The notes beneath the pieces were generated by a model. It ran no database searches. It had not been told where the DNA came from and worked only from the letters and a program-made list of their open reading frames with translations. Made by a program: the position numbers and the translations under genes. From assembly GCF_002979455.1 (NCBI RefSeq), contig NZ_PCOU01000001.1:62001-126000 (forward strand): a stretch of DNA of 64,000 nucleotides, in the 5' to 3' direction. Source of the stretch: Chryseobacterium sp. MYb7 (lineage in GTDB: Bacteria > Bacteroidota > Bacteroidia > Flavobacteriales > Weeksellaceae). Below, piece after piece: positions 33,987 to 43,301 of this stretch. Each line of letters opens with the position of its first letter. The first letter of the stretch is position 1.

Positions 33987-34541
33987 TTAAGGCATTGTTC
34001 CTGACAGTGTTTTTGGTGGTGGCGCCAGATTGGTCATATTCATAGATTCTATAGAAGGCACATCTGTATTTTCTTCGGTGGAGGCAGATCTGGCTATTGC
34101 GTTGGTTCTTTCTCTTTTTTGGGTGGTAGGAACTAAAAATATAGTCTGATAGCCTGCATATTCCGGTTTTGCCATTCTGTTTTTAGGATGATTCAATGGG
34201 TATTTTCCCATGTAAATCCTGATTCCCGGATTTTTTAATTTTTCTTTCTTGGCATTTTCTTTTACATACTTTATATAACCTTCCATATCTTCCAGTGAGA
34301 ACCAGTACCATCGCGAGTCGGGTTCACCGTTTCTGGCTTTCATAAGAACTTCATGATTGGTTCTGGTGTATTCATCAAAAAGAACTCTGCCTTCACGATA
34401 GCTGATCAGTTTCTTTTTATAACTGTTGCTAACGGGTTCTTTAGGTGGTTCGGAGCAACGGGTACAGCTTAGCAGACAAAAAGCCAGAATAAGCGCTGCA
34501 CACAAAGGTGTTAAAATCTTAGTAAAAAAGTAAGTTTTCAT
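33987..34541 (-). CDS. Lipoprotein of unknown function at the head of the two-component operon
   Basis: The 184-residue protein has a lipobox (AFCLLSC, Cys26, followed by TRCSEPP with two more Cys). The mature part has a Lys-rich acidic helix region and a C-terminal Pro-rich stretch (NLAPPPKTLSGTMP). I do not recognise the family. It is first in an operon of lipoprotein, membrane protein, histidine kinase and response regulator, and could be the envelope sensor of that system (inference). Confidence 0.65.
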   Translation of the reverse strand: MKTYFFTKILTPLCAALILAFCLLSCTRCSEPPKEPVSNSYKKKLISYREGRVLFDEYTRTNHEVLMKARNGEPDSRWYWFSLEDMEGYIKYVKENAKKEKLKNPGIRIYMGKYPLNHPKNRMAKPEYAGYQTIFLVPTTQKRERTNAIARSASTEENTDVPSIESMNMTNLAPPPKTLSGTMP

Positions 34542-34787
34542 TTTTATGGTGTTTAATTTTATTGAACAAAATTAGTTAACGGTACAACTATAAAAAAGAG
34601 GGAAAACACTGTTTTTATCCTTTAATAAATTTACGACTTTTTGATATTCAGTTGAATATGATTTGTTGATTTGTCTTTATTTTATAAAAATAGTCCAATT
34701 GTATCCGTCAAAATAGAAAAATCTGTGTCTCTGTTTATCCATAAGGGATTCCGAAATTGGATCACCAATACAACTCAAAACAGAAGT

Positions 34788-35657
34788 ATGAAAATCACGA
34801 TAACAGGCTATAAAAAAGAAGAAAGATTCTCACAGGGAGTAACCAATGATGAAGATACAGAACTGATTAATTTTTTAATAAATAAAGGCTTAGATGTTGT
34901 TCCAACTATCTGGAATGATCCCAATGTAGTTTGGAGCAGTTATGATGTTGTTGTCATTAAATCTCCATGGGATTATCATAACCATCTGAAGGAGTTCCTG
35001 AACTGGCTGAACAATCTCAAGAAATCTGGAGTAAGAGTACTGAATCCCGTCGAAATCATCCAATGGAACAGTGATAAACACTATCTTAAAGATGTTGCAG
35101 AAAAAGGACTTCCGGTAATTCCTGCAGAATATCTTGAAAAAGGATCTGTATTGGAAAGACTTTTTTTTAATTATTTCAATACTGAAAAACTGGTGGTAAA
35201 ACCTTGTATAAGTGCCGGAGCACAAAATACCATTACAGTAAGCAAAGATAATTTTGAAGAGCGTTCTGCAGAAATTGAAACCCTTCTGAAAGAGCAGGAT
35301 TATATGGTACAGCCCTTTGTAGAAGAAATCAAAAATGGAGAATGGTCATTTCTATTTTTTAACGGAAAATATAGTCATTGCTCATTAAAAACGCCTAAAC
35401 AGGGAGATTTCAGGGTGCAGCATTATCATGGAGGAAGCATAAGTTATCCAGTACCGGATCCTTTGCACATAGAACAAGCGGGATTGTATTTGAAAAGTCT
35501 GCCACAGGCAACACTTTATGCAAGAGTGGATGGCGTTTTAATCAATAACTCATTTCATTTAATGGAACTGGAATTAATAGAACCTTATTTGTTTTTGAAT
35601 GGAGACTCTGGGTTATTGGAAAACTATTATCAGGCATTGATTGCTTTGACAAAATAA
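34788..35657 (+). CDS. ATP-grasp family enzyme
   Basis: The 289-residue protein has the ATP-grasp pattern: an N-terminal pre-ATP domain (about 1-95, with IKSPWDYH), a central domain with VVKPCISAGAQNTI near 145-160, and a C-terminal ATP/Mg part with VQPFVEEIKNGEWSFLFFNGKYSH and RVDGVLINNSFHLMELELIEP. It resembles the DcsG/glutathione-synthetase-like ATP-grasp ligases. The reaction could be amide-bond ligation of a carboxylate to an amine or other nucleophile; the substrate is not predictable. I start at the ATG 34788; an earlier TTG at 34671 lacks support. It is followed by a strong terminator. Confidence 0.78.
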   Translation: MKITITGYKKEERFSQGVTNDEDTELINFLINKGLDVVPTIWNDPNVVWSSYDVVVIKSPWDYHNHLKEFLNWLNNLKKSGVRVLNPVEIIQWNSDKHYLKDVAEKGLPVIPAEYLEKGSVLERLFFNYFNTEKLVVKPCISAGAQNTITVSKDNFEERSAEIETLLKEQDYMVQPFVEEIKNGEWSFLFFNGKYSHCSLKTPKQGDFRVQHYHGGSISYPVPDPLHIEQAGLYLKSLPQATLYARVDGVLINNSFHLMELELIEPYLFLNGDSGLLENYYQALIALTK

Positions 35658-35675
35658 TATGAAATTAAAATAAAA

Positions 35676-35706
35676 ACAGGACCGGAAATCAATTTTCCGG
35701 TCCTGT
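35676..35706 (+). terminator. Terminator after the ATP-grasp gene
   Basis: ACAGGACCGGAAA and TTTCCGGTCCTGT form a perfect 13-bp stem with a 5-base loop just after the ATP-grasp stop; it can serve both strands. Confidence 0.85.
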
Positions 35707-35784
35707 CAAACAAGATTAAGTGTAAAATTTAGCCTTTAAAGGCAAAAAAGGATAATTCAAATTGAGAACAGATTTTTATTGATC

Positions 35785-36609
35785 TTAATCTATGTTTAGG
35801 GGGATTGATAGTAATGGTACTTTATTTTTGTACGCCATTATGTCTGTTTTACTGCGATGGAAAAGAGATTCCACAAGGTTATATTTGTACGGAACCATAG
35901 TCAGAAGATCTGAATTGGTAAGCTTTATTTCCTCTTCAATGGCTTTGATAACCTCGATGGATTGAATCATTTTAAAGCTATATTTAATGTCATCCAGATC
36001 ATATCCGGAATTCAGATTAATATCGTTAATAACCTCCGCAAAATCCTCCAGGCTTTCAGTTACATTGAATACCTCAACTTCAGAATTAAACTCATTAATG
36101 AAATAATAAATATCATTCATGGCAGACCAGGTCATGCTTTTGTGAGTATCATAAGCAAAAAGGATTTTCCGGATTCCAGTATATTCGATGTGCGCGGGAA
36201 CAATTAAGATAGGCTTTTTAATCCTATGAATGGCCCTTGTAACGCTATTTCCTAACAACTTTTGCTCAAGCGTTTTTTCTGCCATTCCCATCACTATAAA
36301 ATCGCATTCGTTGAGTTGTATACAATTTTCAAGCTCTTCAATAAAATTACCGGAAGCCAGATGATGCCCGGTCTCTATAGCATACAAAGTATTAAGTTCG
36401 GTTGCTTTATCTTCCAGCTTGTTTTGATTTTTAAGCGTTTGAGTGTAGAAAAAATCAGCAGAGGCTTGTGCATTCAAAGCATGAATAGAAACGGTTTGCA
36501 GATTAAAAAGTATAATCCTGTAATTATTTTCTTTAGCCATAGATGCTGCATAATGAGTCGCATTTTCGGCTTCGTGGGAAAAATCTGTGCAGACAATTAT
36601 TGTTTTCAT
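35785..36609 (-). CDS. Tandem-domain universal stress protein (UspA family)
   Basis: The 274-residue protein has two Usp domains: the first (1-145) starts with IIVCTDFSHEAENATHYAASMA and has the ATP-loop-like MGMAEKTLEQKLLGNSVTRAIHRIKKPILIVP, and the second (about 150-274) is more divergent, starting with ILFAYDTHKSMTWS. Usp proteins bind ATP or act as stress modulators in the cytosol. The gene is monocistronic and minus-strand. Confidence 0.9.
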   Translation of the reverse strand: MKTIIVCTDFSHEAENATHYAASMAKENNYRIILFNLQTVSIHALNAQASADFFYTQTLKNQNKLEDKATELNTLYAIETGHHLASGNFIEELENCIQLNECDFIVMGMAEKTLEQKLLGNSVTRAIHRIKKPILIVPAHIEYTGIRKILFAYDTHKSMTWSAMNDIYYFINEFNSEVEVFNVTESLEDFAEVINDINLNSGYDLDDIKYSFKMIQSIEVIKAIEEEIKLTNSDLLTMVPYKYNLVESLFHRSKTDIMAYKNKVPLLSIPLNID

Positions 36610-36838
36610 TGTACCGGATTTAATACTGCAAAATTATGGTACCCAGTAGTTCGCAGATCATAAAAATAGGGTGACATTGCATAAAATGATGATGAAATGT
36701 CTTTTTCAGGTGATGAACCGTCACCTCCATTTGAACACTGCTATTTTACGTTTCAGGTCCCGTTTTGGTGGTCTCGCCTAAAATAGAGAATATGCATATA
36801 AAATCTATTTCTATATTTACATTCATAAAGTCTCGGAT

Positions 36839-37957
36839 ATGAATAGGGTTTCTACCATCAGGAAAAATATAGTACGAAATAAGAAGATTCTTTCCACCAT
36901 GAAAAGAAGGCTTGTAATCTGGGCTTTAGCAGTAGTCACTTTCTGTGTTTTTTCCTATCTTATTGATCCCTTTGATCCCGTTTGGAAAGGATACTTGGAT
37001 GCTCCATTGAAGATGATTCTGGAAGATGCTACATGGATTATCTTTTTTTCAATCATTATTTCGGAGGTCAGTATATTTATAGACAGAACACTCAATAAGT
37101 GGCTTCCCTGGAGAAACAGAACCGTAAAACGACTGTTTATTCAGTGTTTGCTCCAAATTGTGGGAAGTGTCATGATTGTAATTATTATTAATTCTATCAT
37201 AGACTGTACCTCAGTCACATTAACTGAAATGGATTCCCGCAAAGAATATACGCTCCTGGGACAATGGATCGCAACCAATATTGTAATATCATTGATTATC
37301 AGTGCTTTTAATACCGTAGATTATTTATTGGAAAACTGGAAAAAAACAGCAGTAGAAGCCGCCCAGCATAAACTGAGAGCTTCTAAACATAAACAGGCTG
37401 CGATGGCTGCAGAACTTCAAGCACTTAAGCTTCAGATAGATCCTCATTTTATTTTCAATAACTTAAGTGTACTGTCAGAACTTATCCTGGAAGACCAGCA
37501 GCTAGGCTACGATTATTCTGAGAAGTTTGCGAGAGTATACAGATACCTGCTGGTCAATTCTAAAAAGGATATCATCGCAGTAGAAGAAGAACTGAAATTT
37601 TTAGAGTCCTACATCTTTCTGATTGAAAAAAGAATTGGCGAAGGAGTGGTATTCAAAATAGATATTCAGGAAGAATACAGATCCAGATTTACCCTTCCAT
37701 TGTCTTTACAATTACTGGTTGAAAATGCCATTAAGCACAACCAAACCTCTAAAGTAAATCCTCTGGAGATTCACGTTTATACAAGCCCTGAAGGAGAATT
37801 GGTAGTTTCTAATACCTTTCTGCCTTTGATCAATAAGCCGGATTCCTCAGGAGTAGGACTTACCAATATTGTTGCACGATACGAAATCTTAGGATATCCT
37901 AAACCTGTAATCGAAAAAACTGAAGATAAATTTATTGTAAAACTCCCATTGATATGA
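36839..37957 (+). CDS. LytS-type sensor histidine kinase, upstream of RND efflux genes
   Basis: The kinase has 372 residues, or about 352 if it starts at the Met at 36899. Four membrane helices (about 28-45, 60-78, 98-120 and 140-160) are followed by a coiled linker and the His_kinase domain with phospho-acceptor His in LQIDPHFIFNNL near 203, N-box LLVENAIKHN and a C-terminal GVGLTNIVARYEIL lid. Its stop overlaps the next response regulator by four bases. It is likely to sense a membrane signal. Confidence 0.9.
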   Translation: MNRVSTIRKNIVRNKKILSTMKRRLVIWALAVVTFCVFSYLIDPFDPVWKGYLDAPLKMILEDATWIIFFSIIISEVSIFIDRTLNKWLPWRNRTVKRLFIQCLLQIVGSVMIVIIINSIIDCTSVTLTEMDSRKEYTLLGQWIATNIVISLIISAFNTVDYLLENWKKTAVEAAQHKLRASKHKQAAMAAELQALKLQIDPHFIFNNLSVLSELILEDQQLGYDYSEKFARVYRYLLVNSKKDIIAVEEELKFLESYIFLIEKRIGEGVVFKIDIQEEYRSRFTLPLSLQLLVENAIKHNQTSKVNPLEIHVYTSPEGELVVSNTFLPLINKPDSSGVGLTNIVARYEILGYPKPVIEKTEDKFIVKLPLI

Positions 37958-38718
37958 AGATTAATAAAATTTTAATAGTTGAAGACGAAAGGCCCAATGC
38001 AGATAGGTTAAAAAGACTGTTGTTGAAGTTAAGACCCCATATCGAAATCCTGTCGGTAGAAGACTCGATAACCTCAACGGTCCACTGGCTGGAAAATAAT
38101 GTCGTTCCGGATGTTATTATGATGGATGTGCGCCTTGCAGATGGGCTAAGCTTTGAAATATTTAATAAACATGAAGTTAAAAGTGCCGTTATTTTCACTA
38201 CAGCATATGATGAATATGCAGTACAGGCATTTAAATATAACAGTGTAGATTACCTTCTGAAACCTATTGAAGAAGAAGAACTGGATGCTGCTTTAAAACG
38301 CTACGAAACCTTTATGGAATCTGTTCCGGTAGTAGGAACGGCCATAGAAGGGCTATTGAATTATATCCAGCCGAAAGATTACAGAAAACGTTTTCTGATT
38401 GCCCATAGAGATGGATACAAAACCGTTCTGGCAGAAGATATCCTATACTTTTATACAGAATTGGGGATCAGTAAAGCCGTGTTGAATACAGGAGTGGTAG
38501 AAAATGTTCCACAAACATTGGAAGAGCTTGAAAAACAGCTGGATCCCAAATTCTTTTTCCGTGCCAACAGACAATTTATCATCCATATCAATTCTGTAAA
38601 GCAGATTTTTAATCATTTTAATGGAAAACTAAAGCTTGAACTGAGAAAACAGCCTGATATGGAAGTGGTTGTAAGCCGGGAAAAAGCTTCCATTTTCAAA
38701 TCCTGGATGGACTATTAA
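37954..38718 (+). CDS. LytTR-family response regulator, cognate to the upstream LytS-type kinase
   Basis: The 254-residue protein has a receiver domain (VEDER near residue 9, Asp58 in MMDVRLADG, Thr in FTTAYDEYA, Lys in YLLKP) and a C-terminal LytTR domain with FFRANRQFIIHI. It is translationally coupled to the kinase and ends with a hairpin terminator. The tripartite efflux operon lies 273 bases downstream on the same strand, so the pair is a good candidate controller of the pump. Confidence 0.92.
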   Translation: MKINKILIVEDERPNADRLKRLLLKLRPHIEILSVEDSITSTVHWLENNVVPDVIMMDVRLADGLSFEIFNKHEVKSAVIFTTAYDEYAVQAFKYNSVDYLLKPIEEEELDAALKRYETFMESVPVVGTAIEGLLNYIQPKDYRKRFLIAHRDGYKTVLAEDILYFYTELGISKAVLNTGVVENVPQTLEELEKQLDPKFFFRANRQFIIHINSVKQIFNHFNGKLKLELRKQPDMEVVVSREKASIFKSWMDY

Positions 38719-38738
38719 TTCTTTAAAAATATAAACGA

Positions 38739-38769
38739 GATTGCTTTTACCTAAGGCAATCTTTTTTTT
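38739..38769 (+). terminator. Terminator after the LytTR gene
   Basis: GATTGC and GCAATC form a stem extended by a few A-T and G-T pairs and followed by a run of eight T. It separates the two-component pair from the efflux operon. Confidence 0.8.
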
Positions 38770-38991
38770 CGTTTTACTTGTGAAATACATTAATTTCTCC
38801 TTAAAGATTTCACTCTTATTTTCACCCGAAAATCTCTTTTTTATCACAATTATAAAGAAAAATAGCTGTTTTCCTTTCATTTTTGGTATCATACGCTTCA
38901 CCTGCAATTAACGACACTTCACCCAACTTCTGAATGAATATCACTATAAGATGAAGTTATTTTGCTCCTGTAAAATTTAAAAACTCATGTT

Positions 38992-40113
38992 ATGAATTAC
39001 AGAAAAGGATATCTGGTACTTTCACTTACTGCAGCAGCGATATTGTACTCATGCGGTTCCGGGAACGGCCAGGAAAATGCCCAGCAGATGCAGCAGGCAT
39101 TGCCCACAGATTTTATCCAGGTGAAGTCCGGAGATGCAGACGTGTCTACAGGATATCCAGGAAGCATAGAAGGGCAGGACAATGTGGATATTAAAGCGCA
39201 GGTGACTGGTTATCTGGAAGCAGTATATATCAAAGAAGGACAGTATGTGAGCAAAGGACAGACCCTTTTCAGAATAAATCCATCCGTATACAACGAGCAG
39301 GTAAATACCAACGCAGCCGCTTTGAAATCAGCTATTGCAGCACAGGAAACAGCAAGACTTGAAGTGGAAAAGCTGAAACCCCTTGTAGAAGGAAAAGTAG
39401 TTTCCGAGATGCAGTTGAAAACAGCACAAGCAAGTTATAAAGCAGCATCAGCACAGGTGGCACAGGCACAGTCATCATTAGGATCTTCAAAGATCAATGC
39501 TAATTTTACCTATATCAAAGCACCAGTGAGCGGATATATCGGAAGAATTCCGAATAGAGTAGGAAACCTTATCAGTCCTTCAGATGCATCACCTCTGACA
39601 ACACTTTCAAGCATAAACAGCGTGAATGTGTATTTTTCAATGAATGAAGCTGATTTTATTGCACACAGCAGAGCAACGGCATCTGGAAATACCGCAGAAA
39701 ATGTAGAGCTTATCCTTGCAGACGGTTCCACCTATTCTCTTAAAGGAAAACTGGAAAACGCTAGTGGAAACTTCGACAGAAATACCGGAAGTATTCAGAT
39801 GAAGGCTGTTTTTCAAAATCCGGATAAACTATTAAGAGCTGGAGGAACATCTAGGGTCATGATTCACAATGCGTTGAATGGGGTAGTCAAGCTTCCGAAA
39901 ACATCGGTGAAAGATATTCAGGACAGATTCTTTGTCTATAAACTGAATGGTAAAGATAAAGTGAAAATGACTCAGATTACTGTTTCAGGAAGTACGTCTC
40001 AGGATTATTTTATCAAAGAAGGCGTGAGTGCAGGAGACAAAATCGCCATCAACAGAATTGATGCCCTTACAGACGGAGCACAGGTTGTGGCCACAACAGT
40101 TCATTTGAAATAG
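38992..40113 (+). CDS. RND efflux periplasmic adaptor (membrane fusion protein)
   Basis: The 373-residue lipoprotein (lipobox AILYSC, Cys21) has the MFP order: beta-barrel segment start, biotinyl-lipoyl half motifs (IKAQVTGYLEAVYIKEGQYVSKGQTLFRI), an alpha-hairpin coiled coil of about 100-155 residues, the second lipoyl half (YIKAPVSGYIGRI), a beta-barrel with FDRNTGSIQMKAVFQNPDKLLRAGGTSRVMI, and a membrane-proximal end. It bridges the inner-membrane pump and outer-membrane channel in the periplasm. It heads the three-gene efflux operon. Confidence 0.93.
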   Translation: MNYRKGYLVLSLTAAAILYSCGSGNGQENAQQMQQALPTDFIQVKSGDADVSTGYPGSIEGQDNVDIKAQVTGYLEAVYIKEGQYVSKGQTLFRINPSVYNEQVNTNAAALKSAIAAQETARLEVEKLKPLVEGKVVSEMQLKTAQASYKAASAQVAQAQSSLGSSKINANFTYIKAPVSGYIGRIPNRVGNLISPSDASPLTTLSSINSVNVYFSMNEADFIAHSRATASGNTAENVELILADGSTYSLKGKLENASGNFDRNTGSIQMKAVFQNPDKLLRAGGTSRVMIHNALNGVVKLPKTSVKDIQDRFFVYKLNGKDKVKMTQITVSGSTSQDYFIKEGVSAGDKIAINRIDALTDGAQVVATTVHLK

Positions 40114-40142
40114 TTGTATAACCATTCTTAGAAAATTCAAAA

Positions 40143-43100
40143 ATGTTAAAAAAGATAATAGACCGTCCGGTACTGGCGACAGTAATATCCCTTATCATCG
40201 TTATTTTAGGGATCATCGGATTAAACCAGCTGGCAGTGACCAGATTTCCGGACATTTCTCCGCCTACGATTACCGTTTCAGGGTCGTATCCTGGAGGAAA
40301 TAGTGAAACCGTGATCCGTTCCGTGGTAACTCCGCTGGAAGAGCAGATCAATGGAGTGGAAGACATGGAATACATGAAATCCACAGCGAGTAATGATGGT
40401 ACATTTTCCATCTCCATTATTTTCAAGCAAGGGGTAAATGCCGATCAGGCTGCGGTAAATGTGCAAAACAGAGTGCAGCAGGCCACTCCGATACTTCCGC
40501 AGGAGGTAGTGAGAATGGGACTGACCACATCCAAACAGCAGAACAGTATGGTGCTGATTTTCAATATTTATACTGAAGATAATAAGCAATACGATGAAAC
40601 TTTCCTTCAGAACTATGCGAATATCAACCTTATTCCACAGGTCAAAAGGGTAAAAGGAGTAGGACAGGCCATGGTTTTCGGATTGAAAGATTATTCCATG
40701 AGAATATGGCTTAACCCTCAGAAAATGTCATCCTACGGACTTGAACCGGCAGATGTTTCCAGAGCCATTGCAGACCATAGTTTGGAATCTGCTCCGGGTA
40801 AATTGGGAGAAGAATCTGATGCTGCTTTAGAATATGTAATCAGATATAAAGGAAAAAAGAACAAGCCGGAACAATATGAAAATATTATTGTTAAAAATGC
40901 CGGAAGCCAGGTCATCAGACTAAAAGATGTAGCGCGTGTAGAATTCGGAGCCATTTCCAATACAGGAGACAACCTTTCCAATGGGAAAAATGCAGTTACT
41001 GTAGCCATTATGCAGACCACAGGATCCAATGCCAATCAGATTGAAATAGGGGTAAATAAAGCCCTTGATCAATTATCAAAATCATTCCCTCCGGGTATTA
41101 AATATACGAAGGTAATGAGTACCAAAGAAAGATTGGATGAAGCTACAGGACAGGTGAAATCAACTTTGATAGAAGCATTTATTCTTGTATTTATCGTGGT
41201 ATTTATCTTCTTGCAGGATTTCAGATCTACGATTATTCCGGCAGTGGCGGTTCCTGTAGCAATTATTGGTACATTCTTTTTCCTTCTGGTTTTAGGATTT
41301 ACGATTAATGTTTTGACCCTTTTCGCCCTTGTACTGGCCATCGGTATTGTTGTAGATGATGCCATTGTAGTGGTGGAAGCCGTTCACAGTAATATGGAAG
41401 GAACAAATCTCTCAGGAAGAGAAGCTACTCACAAGGCGATGAGTGAGATTACAGGAGCGGTTATTTCAATTACGTTGGTGATGTCGGCGGTATTTATCCC
41501 AATCGGATTTATGTCCGGTTCAGCAGGATTGTTTTATAAGCAGTTTGCCTATACATTAGCCATAGCGATTATCATTTCAGCGGTCAACGCATTGACGTTA
41601 ACTCCGGCTTTATGTGCTGTATTTTTGAAAAATAATCACTCGGGAGAAGGAGAAAAGCCAAAAGGATTCGGACAAAGGTTTGCGGTAGCATTCAATGCCG
41701 GATTTAATAATATGACCAACCGTTATGCAAAAGGAGTTCGTTTTTTAATAGGGCGAAAATGGATTGCAGGAGGATTAATCGTAGCCGTTATAGGTGTTGC
41801 AGGATGGCTGATGTCAAGCACACCTAAGAGTTTTGTCCCAATGGAAGATGACGGATTCTTTATGTATACCTTAAGTATGCCTCCGGGAACAGCATTGACC
41901 AAAACGACAGAAGTTTCGAACAAGATCAATGAAATCTTAAAAGGAGTAGATGCAGTACAGGAAAATACTTCCATCACAGGCTACAACCTTCTTAGTAATA
42001 GTGCAGGACCGGCTTATGCGATGGGATTTGTTAAACTGAAACCTAAAAAAGAAAGAGGTGAAGTTCAGGACATTCAGGAAGTGGTAGATATGGCGAATGC
42101 AAAATTGGGAGTCATCAAAGAAGGAAGTGTAATGACCTTTAGAATGCCTCCGGTGGAAGGATATGGAATGACAAATGATGCCGAAATTGTCCTTCAGGAT
42201 CGTATGGGAAGAGACCCTCAGGTTCTTAAAGCCAAAGCAGATGAACTGATTGGTCAGTTGATGAAGGTTCCGGAAGTCGCATTTGCCTATACCATGTTCA
42301 GAGCAGATTATCCTCAGATGGAACTTGAAGTGAATGAAGATAAAGCAAAACAGCTTGGAGTAAGCATTTCAAACTTGTTGGGAACCGTTCAGACCTATTT
42401 CTCAGGAGACCAGTCTCAGAATTTCTCAAGATTCGGGAAGTTTTATAGAGTGAATATTAAAGCAGATGGAGTTTTCAGAATGGATGAGCAGGCGTTCAAT
42501 GATATTTTCGTAAAGAACGACAAAGGAGATATGGTGCCAGTGAATACATTGATTACTTTGAAAAAAGTTTATGGCCCGGAATCCGTTCAGCGTTACAACC
42601 TTTACAATTCATTAAATATCAACGTATCTCCAAAGCCAGGAGTAAGTAACGGAGAATTGATGGGCAAACTGGAACAAACTTTAAGCAAATTGCCATCTGA
42701 TTACAGCTACGAATGGACAGGATTGAGTTTGGAAGAGAAATCGGCAGGTAACCAGACAATTGCCATCTTCGGACTGTGTTTACTTTTTGTATATCTGCTA
42801 TTGGCAGCTCAGTATGAAAGTTATATTCTTCCTTTAGCAGTAATGCTTTCCATCCCAACGGGAATTGTAGGAGCATTCTTAGGAATAAAAGCGATCGGGC
42901 TGGATAATAATATCTATGTACAGGTAGGGCTCATCATGCTTATTGGTCTTTTGGCCAAAAACGCCATTCTTATTGTAGAATTTGCCATACAAAGGCGAAA
43001 AGCAGGTCTTTCCATTCTGGATTCTGCACTGGAAGGAGCAAAGGCGAGATTACGCCCAATTATCATGACTTCATTAGCCTTTATTGTGGGAATGATTCCG

Positions 43101-43301
43101 CTGATGATTTCTACAGGAGGAATGGCTTCAGGAAACAAATCCATCAGTACAAGTGCTGCCATAGGGATGCTGAGTGGAGTGGTTTTAGGCGTTTTTGTAA
43201 TTCCTGTACTCTACATGTTCTTTCAGTATCTGGATGAGAAATTCTCTACCAAAAAGAAGTATCATACAACAGAAAACCAATTGACAAATGAGCATATTTA
43301 A
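40143..43301 (+). CDS. RND efflux pump, HAE1/AcrB family
   Basis: The 1052-residue protein has the AcrB layout: an N-terminal helix, a large periplasmic porter part, helices 2-6, and a second periplasmic half. Proton-relay residues are visible in VVDDAIVVVEAVHSNMEG (two Asp in helix 4) and in GLLAKNAILIVEFA (Lys in helix 10). It should export multiple drugs or solvents across the inner membrane using the proton gradient. It begins 29 bases after the adaptor gene and its end overlaps the OMF gene by 14 bases. Confidence 0.95.
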   Translation: MLKKIIDRPVLATVISLIIVILGIIGLNQLAVTRFPDISPPTITVSGSYPGGNSETVIRSVVTPLEEQINGVEDMEYMKSTASNDGTFSISIIFKQGVNADQAAVNVQNRVQQATPILPQEVVRMGLTTSKQQNSMVLIFNIYTEDNKQYDETFLQNYANINLIPQVKRVKGVGQAMVFGLKDYSMRIWLNPQKMSSYGLEPADVSRAIADHSLESAPGKLGEESDAALEYVIRYKGKKNKPEQYENIIVKNAGSQVIRLKDVARVEFGAISNTGDNLSNGKNAVTVAIMQTTGSNANQIEIGVNKALDQLSKSFPPGIKYTKVMSTKERLDEATGQVKSTLIEAFILVFIVVFIFLQDFRSTIIPAVAVPVAIIGTFFFLLVLGFTINVLTLFALVLAIGIVVDDAIVVVEAVHSNMEGTNLSGREATHKAMSEITGAVISITLVMSAVFIPIGFMSGSAGLFYKQFAYTLAIAIIISAVNALTLTPALCAVFLKNNHSGEGEKPKGFGQRFAVAFNAGFNNMTNRYAKGVRFLIGRKWIAGGLIVAVIGVAGWLMSSTPKSFVPMEDDGFFMYTLSMPPGTALTKTTEVSNKINEILKGVDAVQENTSITGYNLLSNSAGPAYAMGFVKLKPKKERGEVQDIQEVVDMANAKLGVIKEGSVMTFRMPPVEGYGMTNDAEIVLQDRMGRDPQVLKAKADELIGQLMKVPEVAFAYTMFRADYPQMELEVNEDKAKQLGVSISNLLGTVQTYFSGDQSQNFSRFGKFYRVNIKADGVFRMDEQAFNDIFVKNDKGDMVPVNTLITLKKVYGPESVQRYNLYNSLNINVSPKPGVSNGELMGKLEQTLSKLPSDYSYEWTGLSLEEKSAGNQTIAIFGLCLLFVYLLLAAQYESYILPLAVMLSIPTGIVGAFLGIKAIGLDNNIYVQVGLIMLIGLLAKNAILIVEFAIQRRKAGLSILDSALEGAKARLRPIIMTSLAFIVGMIPLMISTGGMASGNKSISTSAAIGMLSGVVLGVFVIPVLYMFFQYLDEKFSTKKKYHTTENQLTNEHI

